A DNA stretch of 64,000 nt, taken from positions 283,756,067-283,820,066 of the forward strand of contig OV884056.1 of the NCBI GenBank assembly GCA_930367215.1, given 5' to 3'. Below the pieces are notes generated by a model. That model saw nothing but the letters and a program-made list of their open reading frames with translations, was not told the DNA's origin and ran no database searches. A program made the translations under genes and the position numbers. Within the stretch, counting starts at the first letter, position 1. Each line of letters opens with the position of its first letter. This document shows positions 1 to 10,914 of the stretch, piece by piece. The DNA comes from Pollenia angustigena (Eukaryota; Arthropoda; Insecta; Diptera; Polleniidae).

Positions 1-715
1 TTTGGTAGTAGGATCTTCTGAGCCCCAAAATTGAAATCAAATAGCAGCGGGGGAAGTGGTACCCACCATAGGACGCCAATGTTTAATATCGCATATCTTA
101 AGAACTGTTATAGTGAGAATGTTCAAACTTTGTGGAAGTCACTCTTCTGGTATACTACACTTTTGAAAATAAAAATAAAGCGGGTAGGCGCAGGACGGAA
201 ACACCCCCCATAGGATGCATATATTAAAAACCGCTCAACTGAAGAACTATTAAAGAGAAAGTCTTCAAACGTTGTTAAAGCTACTATTATGGTAAACTAT
301 AAATTTCAATATAAAAATGGGCGGGGTAGACAGGATAGGAGCAGTACCCTTCATAGATAGAATAAAAAATAAGAGCAACTGCACGCATTTTGTTGAACTT
401 TTGGTAGTAGGATCTTCTGAGCCCCAAAATTGAAGTAAAATAGCAGCGTGGGAAGTGGTACCCACCATAGGACGCCAATGTTTAATATCGCATATCTTAA
501 GAACTGTTATAGTGAGAATGTTCAAACTTTGTGGAAGTCACTCTTATGGTATACTACACTTTTGAAAATAAAAATAAAGCGGATAGGCGCAGGGGGGAAA
601 TAGCTCCAATAGGATGCATCTATTAAATATATCTCAACTGAAAAACTATTAAAGGGAGAGTCTTCAAACGTGGTTAAAGCAGTGTAGCGAAGCGCACCGG
701 GTTAAGCTATTATTA
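1..715. repeat. Tandem repeat, ~399-bp period, two copies
   Basis: The block starting TTTGGTAGTAGGATCTTCTG at 1 recurs at 400 with a few substitutions, giving a 399-bp period. The second copy diverges near 680. Inside each copy a weaker ~135-bp sub-repeat is visible: AGGACGCCAATGTTTAAT near 71 resembles AGGATGCATATATTAAAA near 213, followed in both by AAGAACT.TTA and TTCAAAC. The left edge is cut by the window, so more copies may lie upstream. Small reading frames in both strands recur with the repeat and look non-coding. Confidence 0.85.
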
Positions 716-1447
716 TATATAGTGCAAAGCATAATAATGTGGCAGCACTACGATACATTTTGTCAAATTCATATGGTGTGTATTGGTAGTTTAAACCCTC
801 AATTTTATGCGTTTAAAGAAGGTTTAAATGTTTGCTGTATTATAGATTTGCTGGTTTAAACACATTTTAAGCCATAAAGAAAGTTTAACTTGCACTGATT
901 TATTAGCCCTTAGTCCAAGAGTGGGAGAAGTGTAAAGCATTCCACTATAACATTTTTTTTTTTTGGCTATTGTTGCGTTTTGATCTGATTCATATAAAAC
1001 AAAGTCGTTTTGTTTTGAACCCTAAAGATATGTTGCGTTTTAACATGAACTAGGCTTCGAATTATGATTTGTTTTTCATTTCAATAATATTGCAATTTTA
1101 CCTTTTTGTTGTAAATTTTAAAAGTAAAAGAATAACAACGTAATGTTTAATGGCTATGCAGATCTTAATATTTTTATGTTCAGTAAAAATAAAATTAAAA
1201 AAAAAAACAAAAAACTAAAAAAATTAAATTGTTGCATTTTGTTATGGAACTCCTTATACGCAATACATACAAAATGTTTTTGTTTAATAACGTGTTGTAT
1301 TTAACATTCCACTAATCGAGTTTATTTTTGAAGATCGCAAAACGGGTTTAAAAATGAATGTCCTAAATGCACTTTACATAACAACACCATGTATTCTTAA
1401 ATCATTTTTTAAATTCTATTCAAATAAAACAAAAAACCATTTAATTA
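716..1447. other. AT-rich spacer, nothing recognised
   Basis: No reading frame, inverted repeat or known repeat is recognised. A T-run lies near 952-964 and A-runs near 1197-1207. Confidence 0.6.
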
Positions 1448-3887
1448 CACTACGCGACAATTTTTTGACCAAATGAATTTGACACATAATCTTTATGTAA
1501 ATTTTTTCGCTAAATCCGAATATGAAGTCAGAATTGTTAAAAGTAGAACAGTTTTTGAGATATTCCAAAATAACCGTTATTTGTGTTTTAAATAAAGATG
1601 ATGTGACTGAATTGCAAATATCTTCAAAACTTTTAAGCGGATTATGTATTTCTTTCTTTTAAGTGAAAGGTTATAAAATTTCTAAAACAACCATGGGTCG
1701 TTGGTAAAGATTAGTCAATAAATGGCAGAGTTAAAAAAGACAAAATTTCAAACTTCATTATAAATTTGATGATTTTTTGCAATTTTGCTCTTTTCAAGTT
1801 ATTTTTTTTTTTAAACCAAACAATATTACTTTTTTAAGTTTTATCACTTACGACATTTCAATACGAACATTTTGTGCCGAATAAGATCCAGATCGGTGTA
1901 AAAATTACAAAGTTACAGAAGATTAATTGAATTAACCCACTTTTCGATTTGTATCAAATCAAAGAAAAACACAGCAAATAAATATATAAATATATTAAAA
2001 ATAGCTTAAAACTATTGAATTTCTATGTGGGTTAATTTACGAAATCTTCTGTAGCTTTGTCATTTTTGTACCAATATATGTCTTCTTGGGCGCAAAATGT
2101 TCATATTAAAATAGTTTAATGTCGCAAGTAATAAAACATTAGGATTTTTTAATCATTGGTTTAAAAAAAATAACTTGAAAAGAGCAAAATTGAACAAAAT
2201 CATAAAATTTTCAATGAAGCTTGAAATTTTGCTCCCTATAACTCTATCATTTTTTGACCAATCTTCACAAGCAAGTAGAACAGTTTTTGAGATATTCCAA
2301 AAAAAAACGTAATTTGTGTTTTTAAAAAAGATCTTGTGACTGAAATGCAAATATCTTCAAAAATTTCAAACAGATTATGTATTTCTTTTTTTTAAGTGAA
2401 AGTTTTTTTAATTTCTAAAATAACCATGGGTGGTTTGTAAACATTGGTCAAGAAATGACAGAGTTACAGTGGACAAAATTTTAAAATTTATGAAAAATTT
2501 TATGATTTTTTGCAATTTTGATCTTTTGAAGTTATTTTTTTTAAATGAAACAACTGAAAAGTTTATTGTTGTATTACATGGGACATTAGTTTATTTTGAT
2601 ACGAACATTTTGTGCCCCATAAGATCTAGATCGGAGCAAAAATAACAAAGCTACAGAAGATTTAGTGAATTAACCCACTTTCGCTTTTTATCAAATCAAA
2701 AACGCAAAGGAAGTAAATACGCAGAATTGGACAAACGAACGCTGTAAACATTAGAAACATCGAATTTGTAAAAAAAATCACTTAAAAAGTGCTTATGTTA
2801 ATAAAAATAATGCGCGAGAAAATATTTTTAAGAATGGAAAAGCGTTAAAAGTTCCATTCATTAAAGATTTTTGACAACAACGCCTTTTTTGTTGACATTG
2901 CTTTAATTGTCAGCTTACAATTGCAAATTATTTGGTAAAAGTTTGGATTTTCTTGTAACGTATAATTCTATCTAAAAAGAACAAAATGCGTAATGCACAA
3001 CGTGCTTTTATCTGCAAGAACAATCCAAGCAAATTTTGTTATGCTTGTGGAGTTTATAGTTTTGCGCAGCCATCAAATTTTTCAAGGCAATTACAAAATG
3101 CATTTTGGCTGTATTTTAAAGTCAATCCGGAAAATATTTCGAAATCTTATACCCCAAATACTTTATGCAATTCCTGCAAAACTCGTCGATATCAAGGGCC
3201 GTCTGATGAGGCGATGTTGGGCGACTATTGTTGGTTCCGTGTTCGAGAAACAGAAAGCGAAGCAATTCAACAGTTTTAAGCCATTTTACATATTAGTTGT
3301 TACTACCATTAGCTTTGTATATTTACTGTTCTGTTCTGTTCTGTTCTGTTTTTTTTTTTTTTTTTTTTTATAAAAATCTCAAAGTGGGATAATTGAATTA
3401 ATCTACTGTAACTTTGCCATTTTTGCACCGATCTAGATCCTATGGAGCACAAAATGTTCGTATCAAAATAAACTAATGTCTCATTTAATAAAACAAGTTC
3501 AAGTTGTTTCATTTAAAAAAAATAACTTAAAAAGAACAAAATCGCAAAAAATCATAAAATTTTTGATAAATTTTCAAATTTTGTCCACTGTAACTCTGTC
3601 ATTTCTTGACCAATGTTTACAAACGACCCATGGTTATTTTAGAAATTTTATAACCTTTCACCAAAAAAAAAGAAATACATAATCTGTTTGAAATTTTTGA
3701 AGATATTTGTATTTCAGTCACATCATCTTTTTTAAAAACACAAATTACGGTTTTTTTGGAATATCTCAAAAACTGTTCTACTTTTCACAATTCTGACTTC
3801 ATATTCGGATTCAGCAGAAAATTTTACATACAAATTAGATGTCATATTCATTTGGTCACGACTTTGTTGAAATTTTGTCACGTTGTG
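1448..3887. mobile_element. Foldback DNA element with ~500-bp compound inverted repeats
   Basis: The left end (CACTACGCGAC near 1448) and the right end (near 3887) are inverted copies of each other for about 500 bp (1448-1960 against 3372-3887). Shared landmarks are GACCAAATGAAT, CCGAATATGAAGTCAG and the GATC.GATCGG.G block. The arm sequence occurs two further times inside: inverted at about 2035-2273, then direct at 2274-2700. The order is therefore plus, minus, plus, unique core (2700-3330), minus. The core holds a cysteine-rich reading frame. Long, internally repeated arms suit a foldback-type transposon. No clear target duplication was found, so exact ends are approximate. Confidence 0.8.
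2986..3279 (+). CDS. Cysteine-rich (CxxC...CxxC) reading frame in the foldback core
   Basis: A 97-residue frame starting at an ATG, in the only unique part of the foldback element. It has a CYAC motif near residue 18 and a CNSC motif near residue 62, separated by an aromatic-rich stretch including WLYFKV. This resembles, from memory, the N-terminal zinc-binding-like part of repetitive hypothetical proteins seen in many arthropod genomes; no firm family name can be given. It is short, ends at a stop, and may be a first exon or a captured fragment. The C..C spacing and position in the element make chance less likely, but function is unknown. Confidence 0.4.
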   Translation: MRNAQRAFICKNNPSKFCYACGVYSFAQPSNFSRQLQNAFWLYFKVNPENISKSYTPNTLCNSCKTRRYQGPSDEAMLGDYCWFRVRETESEAIQQF

Positions 3888-4324
3888 TTATTAATATGAT
3901 TAAAAAACACAAATTGCAAGTCCGAACGATGAGTTAGTGATGCTACGAGTGAGAGGCCATTTTGTTCTCTTCGTCGGATAAAAACTTGGCTCAGATAAAT
4001 AAAGACAGACCGAAAGTCTTTGACATGATGCACATCTTCTTCTTCTTCTATATATAAAAAGAAGTGTACACTTTGATGTCACCACTGGGATACGTTGGGG
4101 ATAGTCTGTAGATGGTTTATGTAAAGTTTGCATGAAATCGTCCCAGTGGTTCCGGAGATATGGCATTTAGATTTTCCTATATATTCCCAAACAAATATCA
4201 ACAAAGTGCCCCCATTTTCCATATTATGATTTTTTATTGTCACTTGAAAAGTTACCAAACCGTGTATCGTTATGCTTTATGTGTACAATGACATTCGAAA
4301 CAAATCATAAAATATATTTAATAT
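3888..4324. other. Spacer, no gene recognised
   Basis: Contains a short CTT/TTC microsatellite (about 4037-4048). A minus-strand open frame of 88 residues has no recognisable motif and overlaps simple sequence. Probably decayed repeat. Confidence 0.5.
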
Positions 4325-4720
4325 CGCTAGAGGGCGTAAAATAGGGCAAAATGGGTAAACGCTGCCCTTCCTATATCTTCCTAACTAATCAACCGATTTT
4401 CTTGAAATTTGGCAGGCAGATAGTGTTAAATCTGGAAGAAACTAAAGTCTATAATTTTTATTATTTAGGGCGTGAAATAGGGCAAGAGGGGTAAAAGCTC
4501 CTCCTCTCTATATCTTCTTAACTAATCAACCGGTTTTCTTAAAATTTGGCATGCAGACATTGTAACAATTAAAGGAACTTTAAGATATACATTTTTTGGA
4601 AATTCCAACATTTAGGGAGTGAAATTGGGCCAAACGGGTAAAAGCTCCCTCTTCTTAAGTAATTATCCAATGATAGCTTTAAGTCTTGAAGGAACTAAAG
4701 GCTACAAATGTTAACACTAA
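4325..4720. repeat. Degenerate tandem repeat, ~140-bp units
   Basis: Three diverged units share GGGCAAAA.GGGTAAA, then CTAACTAATCAACCG, TTTTCTT.AAATTTGGCA and GGAA..ACTAAAG. They start near 4340, 4468 and 4625. Units of this kind are common in fly dispersed repeats; I see no coding capacity. Confidence 0.65.
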
Positions 4721-5256
4721 CGTCGTCAAATTTGATATTTTTTTTTTTCTCCGGCTATTCTACTTCGGAATTGGAACACAACAAGGCTATGCAATGGTAC
4801 AAGATTGGTCTTTAAAAAATTTATTAAAAACGTTATCGGTGCTACCATTTGGATGATAAATTCCGAGACGAAAATATTTTGCTGTCACGAACTCCGATGA
4901 TTGTCACAGACGTCTCAATTGCATTTAAACGCGCTTAATTTCCTGTCAGATTGTCAAACGATGTCTGTTTGCGTTTTTAACTTTTTTATGTACCATCCAA
5001 AATATCCGTCCAAAAACTTCAGCCAATAAATATTGTTTAATTTAACTTAATTGACCTAATAATAGAATACAAGAAAACATAAGATTATGAAGTCTGATAA
5101 GATCACCTTTAATTAAATATCTGAAGAAGAGAAATTTTGTTAGCGACTTTGTAAACTACAGCAAACAAAGGCACAACAAACAGCTACATAGTCTGCATTA
5201 GCCAACTTTAATTTGAATAATATTAGAAAAGTTGTTTTTTTTAGGTATTTTAAAAG
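4721..5256. other. Spacer, nothing recognised
   Basis: Includes a T-run near 4739-4749. No open frame or inverted repeat of note was seen. Confidence 0.5.
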
Positions 5257-6120
5257 CAGTGTTCGAAAATAAAAATTTAAAACTGTTCTTTAGTGTGCGA
5301 TTCGGTAGAAATATGAAAAACATTTACGCTAATAATATTTGTGTAGTAAATACCTTAAAAAACGTTTATCTTTTTATGATATTCGCACATAATAATTATA
5401 CTGTTCATATCTAACCCAACATAAAGATAAGAACATTTCATTGCGTTCGGGTTTTCGTAAAAAACCAGAAACTTCGTTGTGTTCGATTCAGCACTTTAAT
5501 GTTCATTCGTTTCTGTTGAGTTCAGCACACAACTTAATTTTTTTTACGAAAACACAATAAATATTTTTTTTACGAAATATATACCAACAGCCAATACAAT
5601 ACACATGCAGGCTGTTCGTGCAAATTTCCAAGCAACAACAACAATACTAGTGAGAAGGGTTGTTGAAATTTTTTGTTTGCTTAGTCCTCATCAAAGTAAA
5701 TAGATATATCGGCCATGTCACGAGTACAATTCCGTTCGGTGCTTGAGAAAATTACGAAAAAAATTTCGGAATGAAACCATTTTTGTTTTCATTAACGAAA
5801 TAGGAGTTTTCTGTATCTGAGAGGCCAAAAAACTATCAAAATACACTTTCTACCAATAAGCAAATATGTTTTTTTTTCGATTCCGAGCGGAATTGTACTC
5901 TATGACATGGATGTATAAGTTCTTTAAAAAGAACATTAAAATATATTGTATATTCCGTTTAACAACGAAAAACAGAATACAACACGCTGATTGTTACTTT
6001 TTGAGAAAAGTTATGAAAGATTTTAAGGGTTGTGACTAATACACAAACACTAAAGAATAGATATCGTTTCTGGTTGTGTGTACCGTACGCTAAATAATGT
6101 TCGGTTTATTTTCATGTTTT
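5257..6120. mobile_element. hAT-like non-autonomous element, family A (right end lost)
   Basis: Begins with CAGTGTTCGAAAATAAA, the terminus also seen at 24457 and 35168. Shared internal signatures include an ACGAACATTAATGTTC-type block, a GAACATTTCATTGCGTTCGG segment and long runs of AACAAAAA. The right end reaches TTCGGTTTATTTTC and then switches to the tRNA-like repeat family instead of finishing with GAACACTG. The terminus therefore appears to have been lost or replaced. No transposase frame is present. Confidence 0.75.
5713..5910. mobile_element. MITE of 198 bp nested in hAT-A
   Basis: Ends CCATGTCACGAGTACAATTC and the inverse GAATTGTACTCTATGACATGG form ~27-bp terminal inverted repeats. 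The inserted block is absent from the related copies at 24457 and 35168, which supports insertion into the hAT-A element. Confidence 0.7.
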
Positions 6121-6323
6121 GAACATAAATAAAAATAAAAATATTAAAAATTTGGATTAAAAACCATAAATAGTTCAACAAAATAACCACAATACTAATT
6201 ATTGTTTTGAACATTTTTAAAAAATAATTTTTTTAAAACCCCAACTTTTTTTAAAAACCTTTTTTCACAGAATTTACTAAAAAAAAAAAACCCCCTTTTA
6301 AAAGTAAATAAATAAACTTTACT

Positions 6324-6460
6324 GCCAGGCCCATGATATCGACAAGAACATTTCTTTCGCATATTTATATTGAAAACAATAATAAAAAACTAAAATTTGT
6401 TTTTGTTTTCAATACAAATATACGAAAGAAATGTTCTTGTCGACGTCGTGGGTCTGCGCC
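6324..6460. mobile_element. Palindromic MITE, ~137 bp
   Basis: GACAAGAACATTTCTTTCG (6341) pairs with its inverse CGAAAGAAATGTTCTTGTC (6423). The pairing extends to TATTGAAAACAA on the inner side and CCCATGAT / CGTCGTGGG on the outer side. Arms are ~48 bp around an A/T-rich loop. Confidence 0.75.
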
Positions 6461-6599
6461 TTAATATTTTGAAATTGTTCCTTAGGCTTGAGTTCATCAA
6501 ATTTATTTATCATTAAATTATTTTTACTGAAGGAAGGAATTTTACAACATGAAATTTATTTAATTTATTGATAACTTTTATTCTTGGCTGAGCTGGGGA

Positions 6600-6690
6600 T
6601 CGAACTCGGGTTTAATTTACATGTTTCAAGAATCACCACATTCTATCATCAAAATTCTTTGACGTTCTAACCTCTGCACCACTGCGGTGC
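6600..6690 (-). other. tRNA-like segment (pol III promoter-like)
   Basis: On the minus strand this reads ACCGCAGTGGTGCAGAGGTT (A-box-like, similar to a tRNA D-arm), then ~60 nt later GAGTTCGATCCCC (B-box-like). It sits at the position of the tRNA-like segment in the 564-bp units but the sequence is clearly different. It may be an independent tRNA-derived head or a different subfamily. It is not a functional tRNA gene as far as I can see. Confidence 0.5.
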
Positions 6691-7035
6691 CTGCCAGCCA
6701 ACAGTCAAACATCAATCTTTAGCCAGTGGTACTGGTTGTTCGAAATTTGCTGTAATTATCATTTTCAATTTTATTTACATGTTGCTTCTTTTCTTCTGTT
6801 TTTTCGTATTCTTGCTGTCAAGACTTTGTTGTTGTTCGAAATTTGCTGTAATTATAATTTTCAATTTTATTTACATGTTGCTTCTTTTCTTCTGTTTTTT
6901 CGTATTCTTGCTGTCAAGACTTTGAAAACCAAATACATTTTTAAATTTAAAATTTTTTTTCTAAAGATACTTACAAATGATGTGCTAATTTTATTTATTT
7001 ATTTTCCTACTTTTTACTTTAAACGTATTTAATGT

Positions 7036-8155
7036 TCAAACATTTAATTTGAATAATTTGTTTTATTTAAAGAAATATGCTTTAAATACAAATCCTTTTA
7101 GCTTTAAAATATTTTTTTAATGAACTTTACTTTGATTTTCTTTTAATGTACGCATTTATTTTTATGCCCATCATGTTTCACTTCAGCATAAACACCTTTC
7201 AATACAGTCCGACAGACAGCCAGACACATTTTCCTGACAATGGCGCCCTAATTATAATTTTGGTTTAATCGTATAGTAACATAAAACAAAAGTTATTATT
7301 ACTTTTTGTTTACATTAAACATAAAATTTTTGATAAAAACATTTCATATTTTTATTTCAAAACATCTTCTATTTAAAAGATTCACATTAAAAGTTTTCTT
7401 AATTAAATAATATTTTTCTTTATTAAACAAACATCGACAGCTCACTTCCAAAACAAAATAAGTCGAAAAAGTAAGATTTTTAGGAGAAGCGATACAACAT
7501 TCTTTTGTGCGTAACTTTGGGTTAGATTTCTGGTGCTTAACTTTGGGTTAAGCGATGAACACCAAAATTTTACAGAATTTAAGTTAAACAATTAAAAAGT
7601 CAAGAACTTAGAAAAATAAAAAACACGCTAAATGGACTTAGCATGTTTTAGAATTGAGCAGTCGACATTTAAATTAAAATAAAAATTAGGCTGATATTGA
7701 AAAATCGGAAGAGTCAATAGTTTTTTTTATGATTTTGATAAATAAACACGAGAACAAACAAAAACGTTCTTACCCACTGCACAGTACAAAAAAAAAACAC
7801 AACATCATTTGTATATGAAATAAGTAAACAAAGCACCTACAACAGCACGAGCACGAGCTCTCATACACATGCAAAACATCATTCATTATCCCTGCAGGAA
7901 AAAGTGGTAAAGAGGCCTTCTTAAAAGCTTTTTAGCAGACATAAATAAGACCTACCAGCGGCATTCCAACTTCTTTTTCAATATACCAACGTGCCGCACA
8001 GTGGTTTGAATCATAGTAAAACTAAGGATTTATTCTGGGAAGCTCATTATCATCGATATTTATGTTGTTTTGGAATTCCATATTTTAAAAAATTTATAAA
8101 AAAAATTTTTTAAAAGAAAAATGATAATGTATGTGTGTATAATACATCAACAGGG
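7036..8155. other. AT-rich spacer, no gene recognised
   Basis: No motif-bearing frame was found. GTAACTTTGGGTTA and CTTAACTTTGGGTTAAGC lie close together near 7510-7550 as a small local repeat. The rest is plain AT-rich DNA. Confidence 0.5.
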
Positions 8156-8725
8156 TGGGCCAACTTTGACTGAGTGATTTGAAATGCGTATAACTTTTTT
8201 ATTTGACAGGTTTAATAAAATTTGTTTTCCAAAACAATTGAATAAGATTTTGTGTCATCATACTCAACGCAAGAACCTGTAAATCTTGTTAACGTTTATC
8301 ATCTTTCCAAACAATCAATTGTTGCAACACAAAGAAAATACTGTCAACATTTTAATAATGTGGCTGATCCCAGTGTTAACATGATAAAAAGCGTGTTTAC
8401 CCATTTTGAGAAACGGGGCTCAGTAGGTAATGAACCACGAAGAACCATAATTTTTTATCGATAACTTTTACAAAATTTTTGACAGTTTGCTATTTATCTT
8501 ATGGCGATTTCTTTTCTGAGAAAAATATGTTACAGTATATACATGTAACATTTTCTAATGTTACCTATAATCACTGGAAGTGTTACATGATGTGCAATTT
8601 CAATAGAACACAATTAGCTGCTTTTATTAACAACTATTACACTTTCATCATTAATGTACTTCATGAGCGATTTTTATTTTATTATGGCTTGGAAACAAAT
8701 ATTGACATCACTAATGGCTAAATTA
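8156..8725 (+). pseudogene. DD41D mariner-type transposase relic, helix-turn-helix part
   Basis: The left edge GGGTGGGCCAAC resembles the terminus GGGTGGTCCAACC of the copy at 20933. The frame 8252-8464 encodes a helix-turn-helix-like domain with VYHLSKQSIVATQRKYCQHF and a closing FEKRGSVGN, the pattern seen in insect Tc1/mariner transposases with a DUF4817-type N-terminus. The first codon is GTG where ATG would be expected. The catalytic DDE part is missing, and the right boundary is unclear. Confidence 0.7.
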
Positions 8726-9460
8726 AATAAAAACGATTATAAAATAAATAGAATTTTTTGATTTTAATGTGTAAATATATTTATATTTTGTTTTAAAGCA
8801 ATTTTTTTTACAAAATTATGAGCGGTATGAATTATGACAAACAAAATAAAACATTGGTTACACAAATAAAGAATTAAGTAGCAAAGTTGTAAAACAGGGC
8901 AGTTTGAACACCTTAAGTTAAAGTAAGAGTAAAATATGCAACATGTCTTGCATGTTTTTCATCAACATATTTCTAAGAAAAGAAATCGCCATTAATTCAG
9001 CTGAACTCTTTGCACTTGGTAAATGTTTATATTTCATTATATTTGCACTGTTCACCAAAACTTAAACAATGCATAAAAAGTGTAGTTTTAGAAGTACTTT
9101 CTAACATTTACTGTTTCTTTTTATCAATTCTATGTGTATATCAATTCAAAAAATTAAAAATGTAGTGTCATAAGGGCTTAAAGAATGCAAAATTTAACAA
9201 TTTTTAATTAAATTTTTATGGCATTCCCAAATCTAGCAATGCACGTTACAGTATTGCATTTGTAGCCAAACATCGCTTAATCAACTTTATAGATTTTTAG
9301 CGATAGAGATTTGCTTAAGCAAATTACAGAATACGGCCACAGGATAGTTTTTAGTTGTACAAAACTTTGAAAATTGTTCAGATAAAGTACTCACAATCTT
9401 CAAGAAATGATTTCCGTTCGTATAAATTACACTGTGCAAGAAATTGACACTTTTTTTTGA
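8726..9460. other. AT-rich spacer
   Basis: No supported feature. CACTGTGCAAG lies near 9430, next to the inverted-repeat element that follows. Confidence 0.5.
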
Positions 9461-9699
9461 GACAAGCTGGGCACATGGCGTTTTAACATAATTAGCGTAC
9501 GCTGAATCCAGTGGTGCTCGCCGTTTTTTTAGATTGGCTCTGGTTTTCGAGATATACCGTTATATATGTTCACGTAACTCAAAAACGGTTTAGTTTATTG
9601 AAATTTCTGAAAAACCGAAATTCCACAATAAAATTTACTTTAAGAAAAGTAAAACTTTTTTCTAATATGAGCAGTCGTTTTTGAAACATAAATAAAATT

Positions 9700-10051
9700 T
9701 TAATTTTAAAAGATTTTGTTATTCGTGCTTAATTTCCAGTTTTTATTCTTGACAAAAACACTTGAAATTTATTGTTGATGGGATAAGCTATTCCTATGCG
9801 CATTTCACTGGTGGCTTAGGCCAGATCATCAGAAAACTTCATCCATAAAGTTTTTAGAAAAACTAAAGATATTAAACCAAATAAAACTGTTAAACGTATA
9901 AGACTTATAAGCAACAGTTCTACTTGTAACAATATCAAAGTTTAAACAAAAACATCAACAATAAACAGTGAGTTTATCTCATCTTACATTCCCCATCAAT
10001 AATAAAAACTGGGAGTTAGGCACGAATAACAAAATCTTTTAAAATTAAAAT
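9700..10051. repeat. Inner inverted repeat, ~60-bp arms
   Basis: AAAAGATTTTGTTATTCGTG near 9709 pairs with CACGAATAACAAAATCTTTT at 10021. The match continues through TAA.T.CCAGTTTTTATT. The spacer holds no recognised frame. It may be a separate MITE-like insertion in the larger element. Confidence 0.65.
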
Positions 10052-10129
10052 TGTGTATACCCAAAAATTATTTTGATCATAAATAAAAAACTTAAATTTG
10101 GTCCCTGCATTGCCTAGAATGCAATGGTC

Positions 10130-10510
10130 ATTTATAATACAAATTCTTAATATTTTTAATTAGGCTTAAGTTCATCAAATTGAATTTTCATTAAATTATT
10201 TTTATGAAGAAAGGTATTTTACAACATTAAATTAATTAAAATTGTTATTGATAATCTTTCATTTTTGACCGTGGCCGGGGCTCGAACCCTGGCCGGCAGG
10301 TTACCATGACATGTTTCGATCGTAACCACTCGATCTCTTCAGATGGATTTGCCGTCTTACACTCGCAGCCATTGACGACTGCTGACGTCAATATTCAAAC
10401 ATCAATCCTTAAACCAAATTGTATTTTAACCTTAAACCAAATTGCATTTACAAATATTAAGAATTTGGATTAAAAACCATCAATAGTTCAACAAAATAAC
10501 CACAACATTA
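10130..10510 (+). repeat. Single diverged copy of the 564-bp tRNA-like repeat
   Basis: Matches the array units at TTAGGCTTAAGTTCATCAAA, GAACCCTGGCCGGCAGGTTA, CCATGACATGTTTCGATCG and GACTGCTGACGTCA, then ends GGATTAAAAACCATCAATAG. It lacks the ~200-bp TTTTTCTTTTACTTC part. The minus-strand tRNA-like segment (about 10268-10345) keeps a better T-arm-like stem (CAGGG / CCCGG, 4 of 5 pairs) than the array units, which suggests an older form. Confidence 0.8.
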
Positions 10511-10914
10511 ACTAAATCATTTATTTCTAAAATACCTACCCGCTTTCTCTATTCTTTAAGGGGGCTCCCATACAAAATGTTCAATGCAGACTAGATATAT
10601 ATTGAAAAAAAGTCCCATAAATGCCCAGGAGTCGCCCCTAGTAAGATAAATTGTATGACCGACCTCAATTAGTTTTTTGTCCTTGATATTTTCTCTAGAT
10701 GGACTTGCCCCTTTTTAGGGGGCTCCCAAACAAATATTACGTTTTATTCAATAAACTAAACCGTTTTTCAGTCACGCGAACATATGTTGTGCAACCTCCT
10801 GCATTTTCGAAATAACAGTATATCGCGAAAACCAGAGACAATCTAAAAAAACGGCAAGCACCCCTGGATTCAGCGTACGCGAATTATTTTAAAATGCCAT
10901 GTGCCCGGCTTGTC

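Larger units (their letters stand above)
6121..7035. repeat. Diverged copy of the 564-bp tRNA-like repeat family
   Basis: The segment TTTGGATTAAAAACC with CATAAATAGTTCAACA (from about 6151) matches the end of the 46-52 kb units. Then TTAGGCTTGAGTTCATCAAA, GAAGGAATTTTACAACATGA and the TTCTGTTTTTTCGTA block follow in plus orientation. A ~94-bp piece (6738-6831) is tandemly duplicated at 6832-6925, which produces a repeated-looking open frame with no motif. A hairpin MITE interrupts it (6324-6460). The tRNA-like segment differs strongly from the array version. Confidence 0.75.
9461..10914. mobile_element. 1.45-kb element with ~145-170-bp inverted ends
   Basis: GACAAGCTGGGCACATGGCG at 9461 is the inverse of the sequence ending GCCATGTGCCCGGCTTGTC at 10914. 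Pairing continues through AGCGTACGCTGAATCCAG, CCGTTTTTTTAGATTG and ACGGTTTAGTTTATTGAA, giving arms 9461-9603 and 10745-10914. T-runs flank both ends and may be a target duplication. The interior holds a second inverted pair (9700-10051) and a copy of the tRNA-like repeat (10130-10510), so this is a nested insertion set. No transposase frame. Confidence 0.8.

Noticed and set aside
3900..4166. 88-residue minus-strand frame
   Set aside because: Composition reflects a CTT/TTC microsatellite and repeat DNA; no motif.
6736..7032. 98-residue frame with an internal 30-residue repeat
   Set aside because: Caused by a ~94-bp tandem duplication in a diverged repeat copy.
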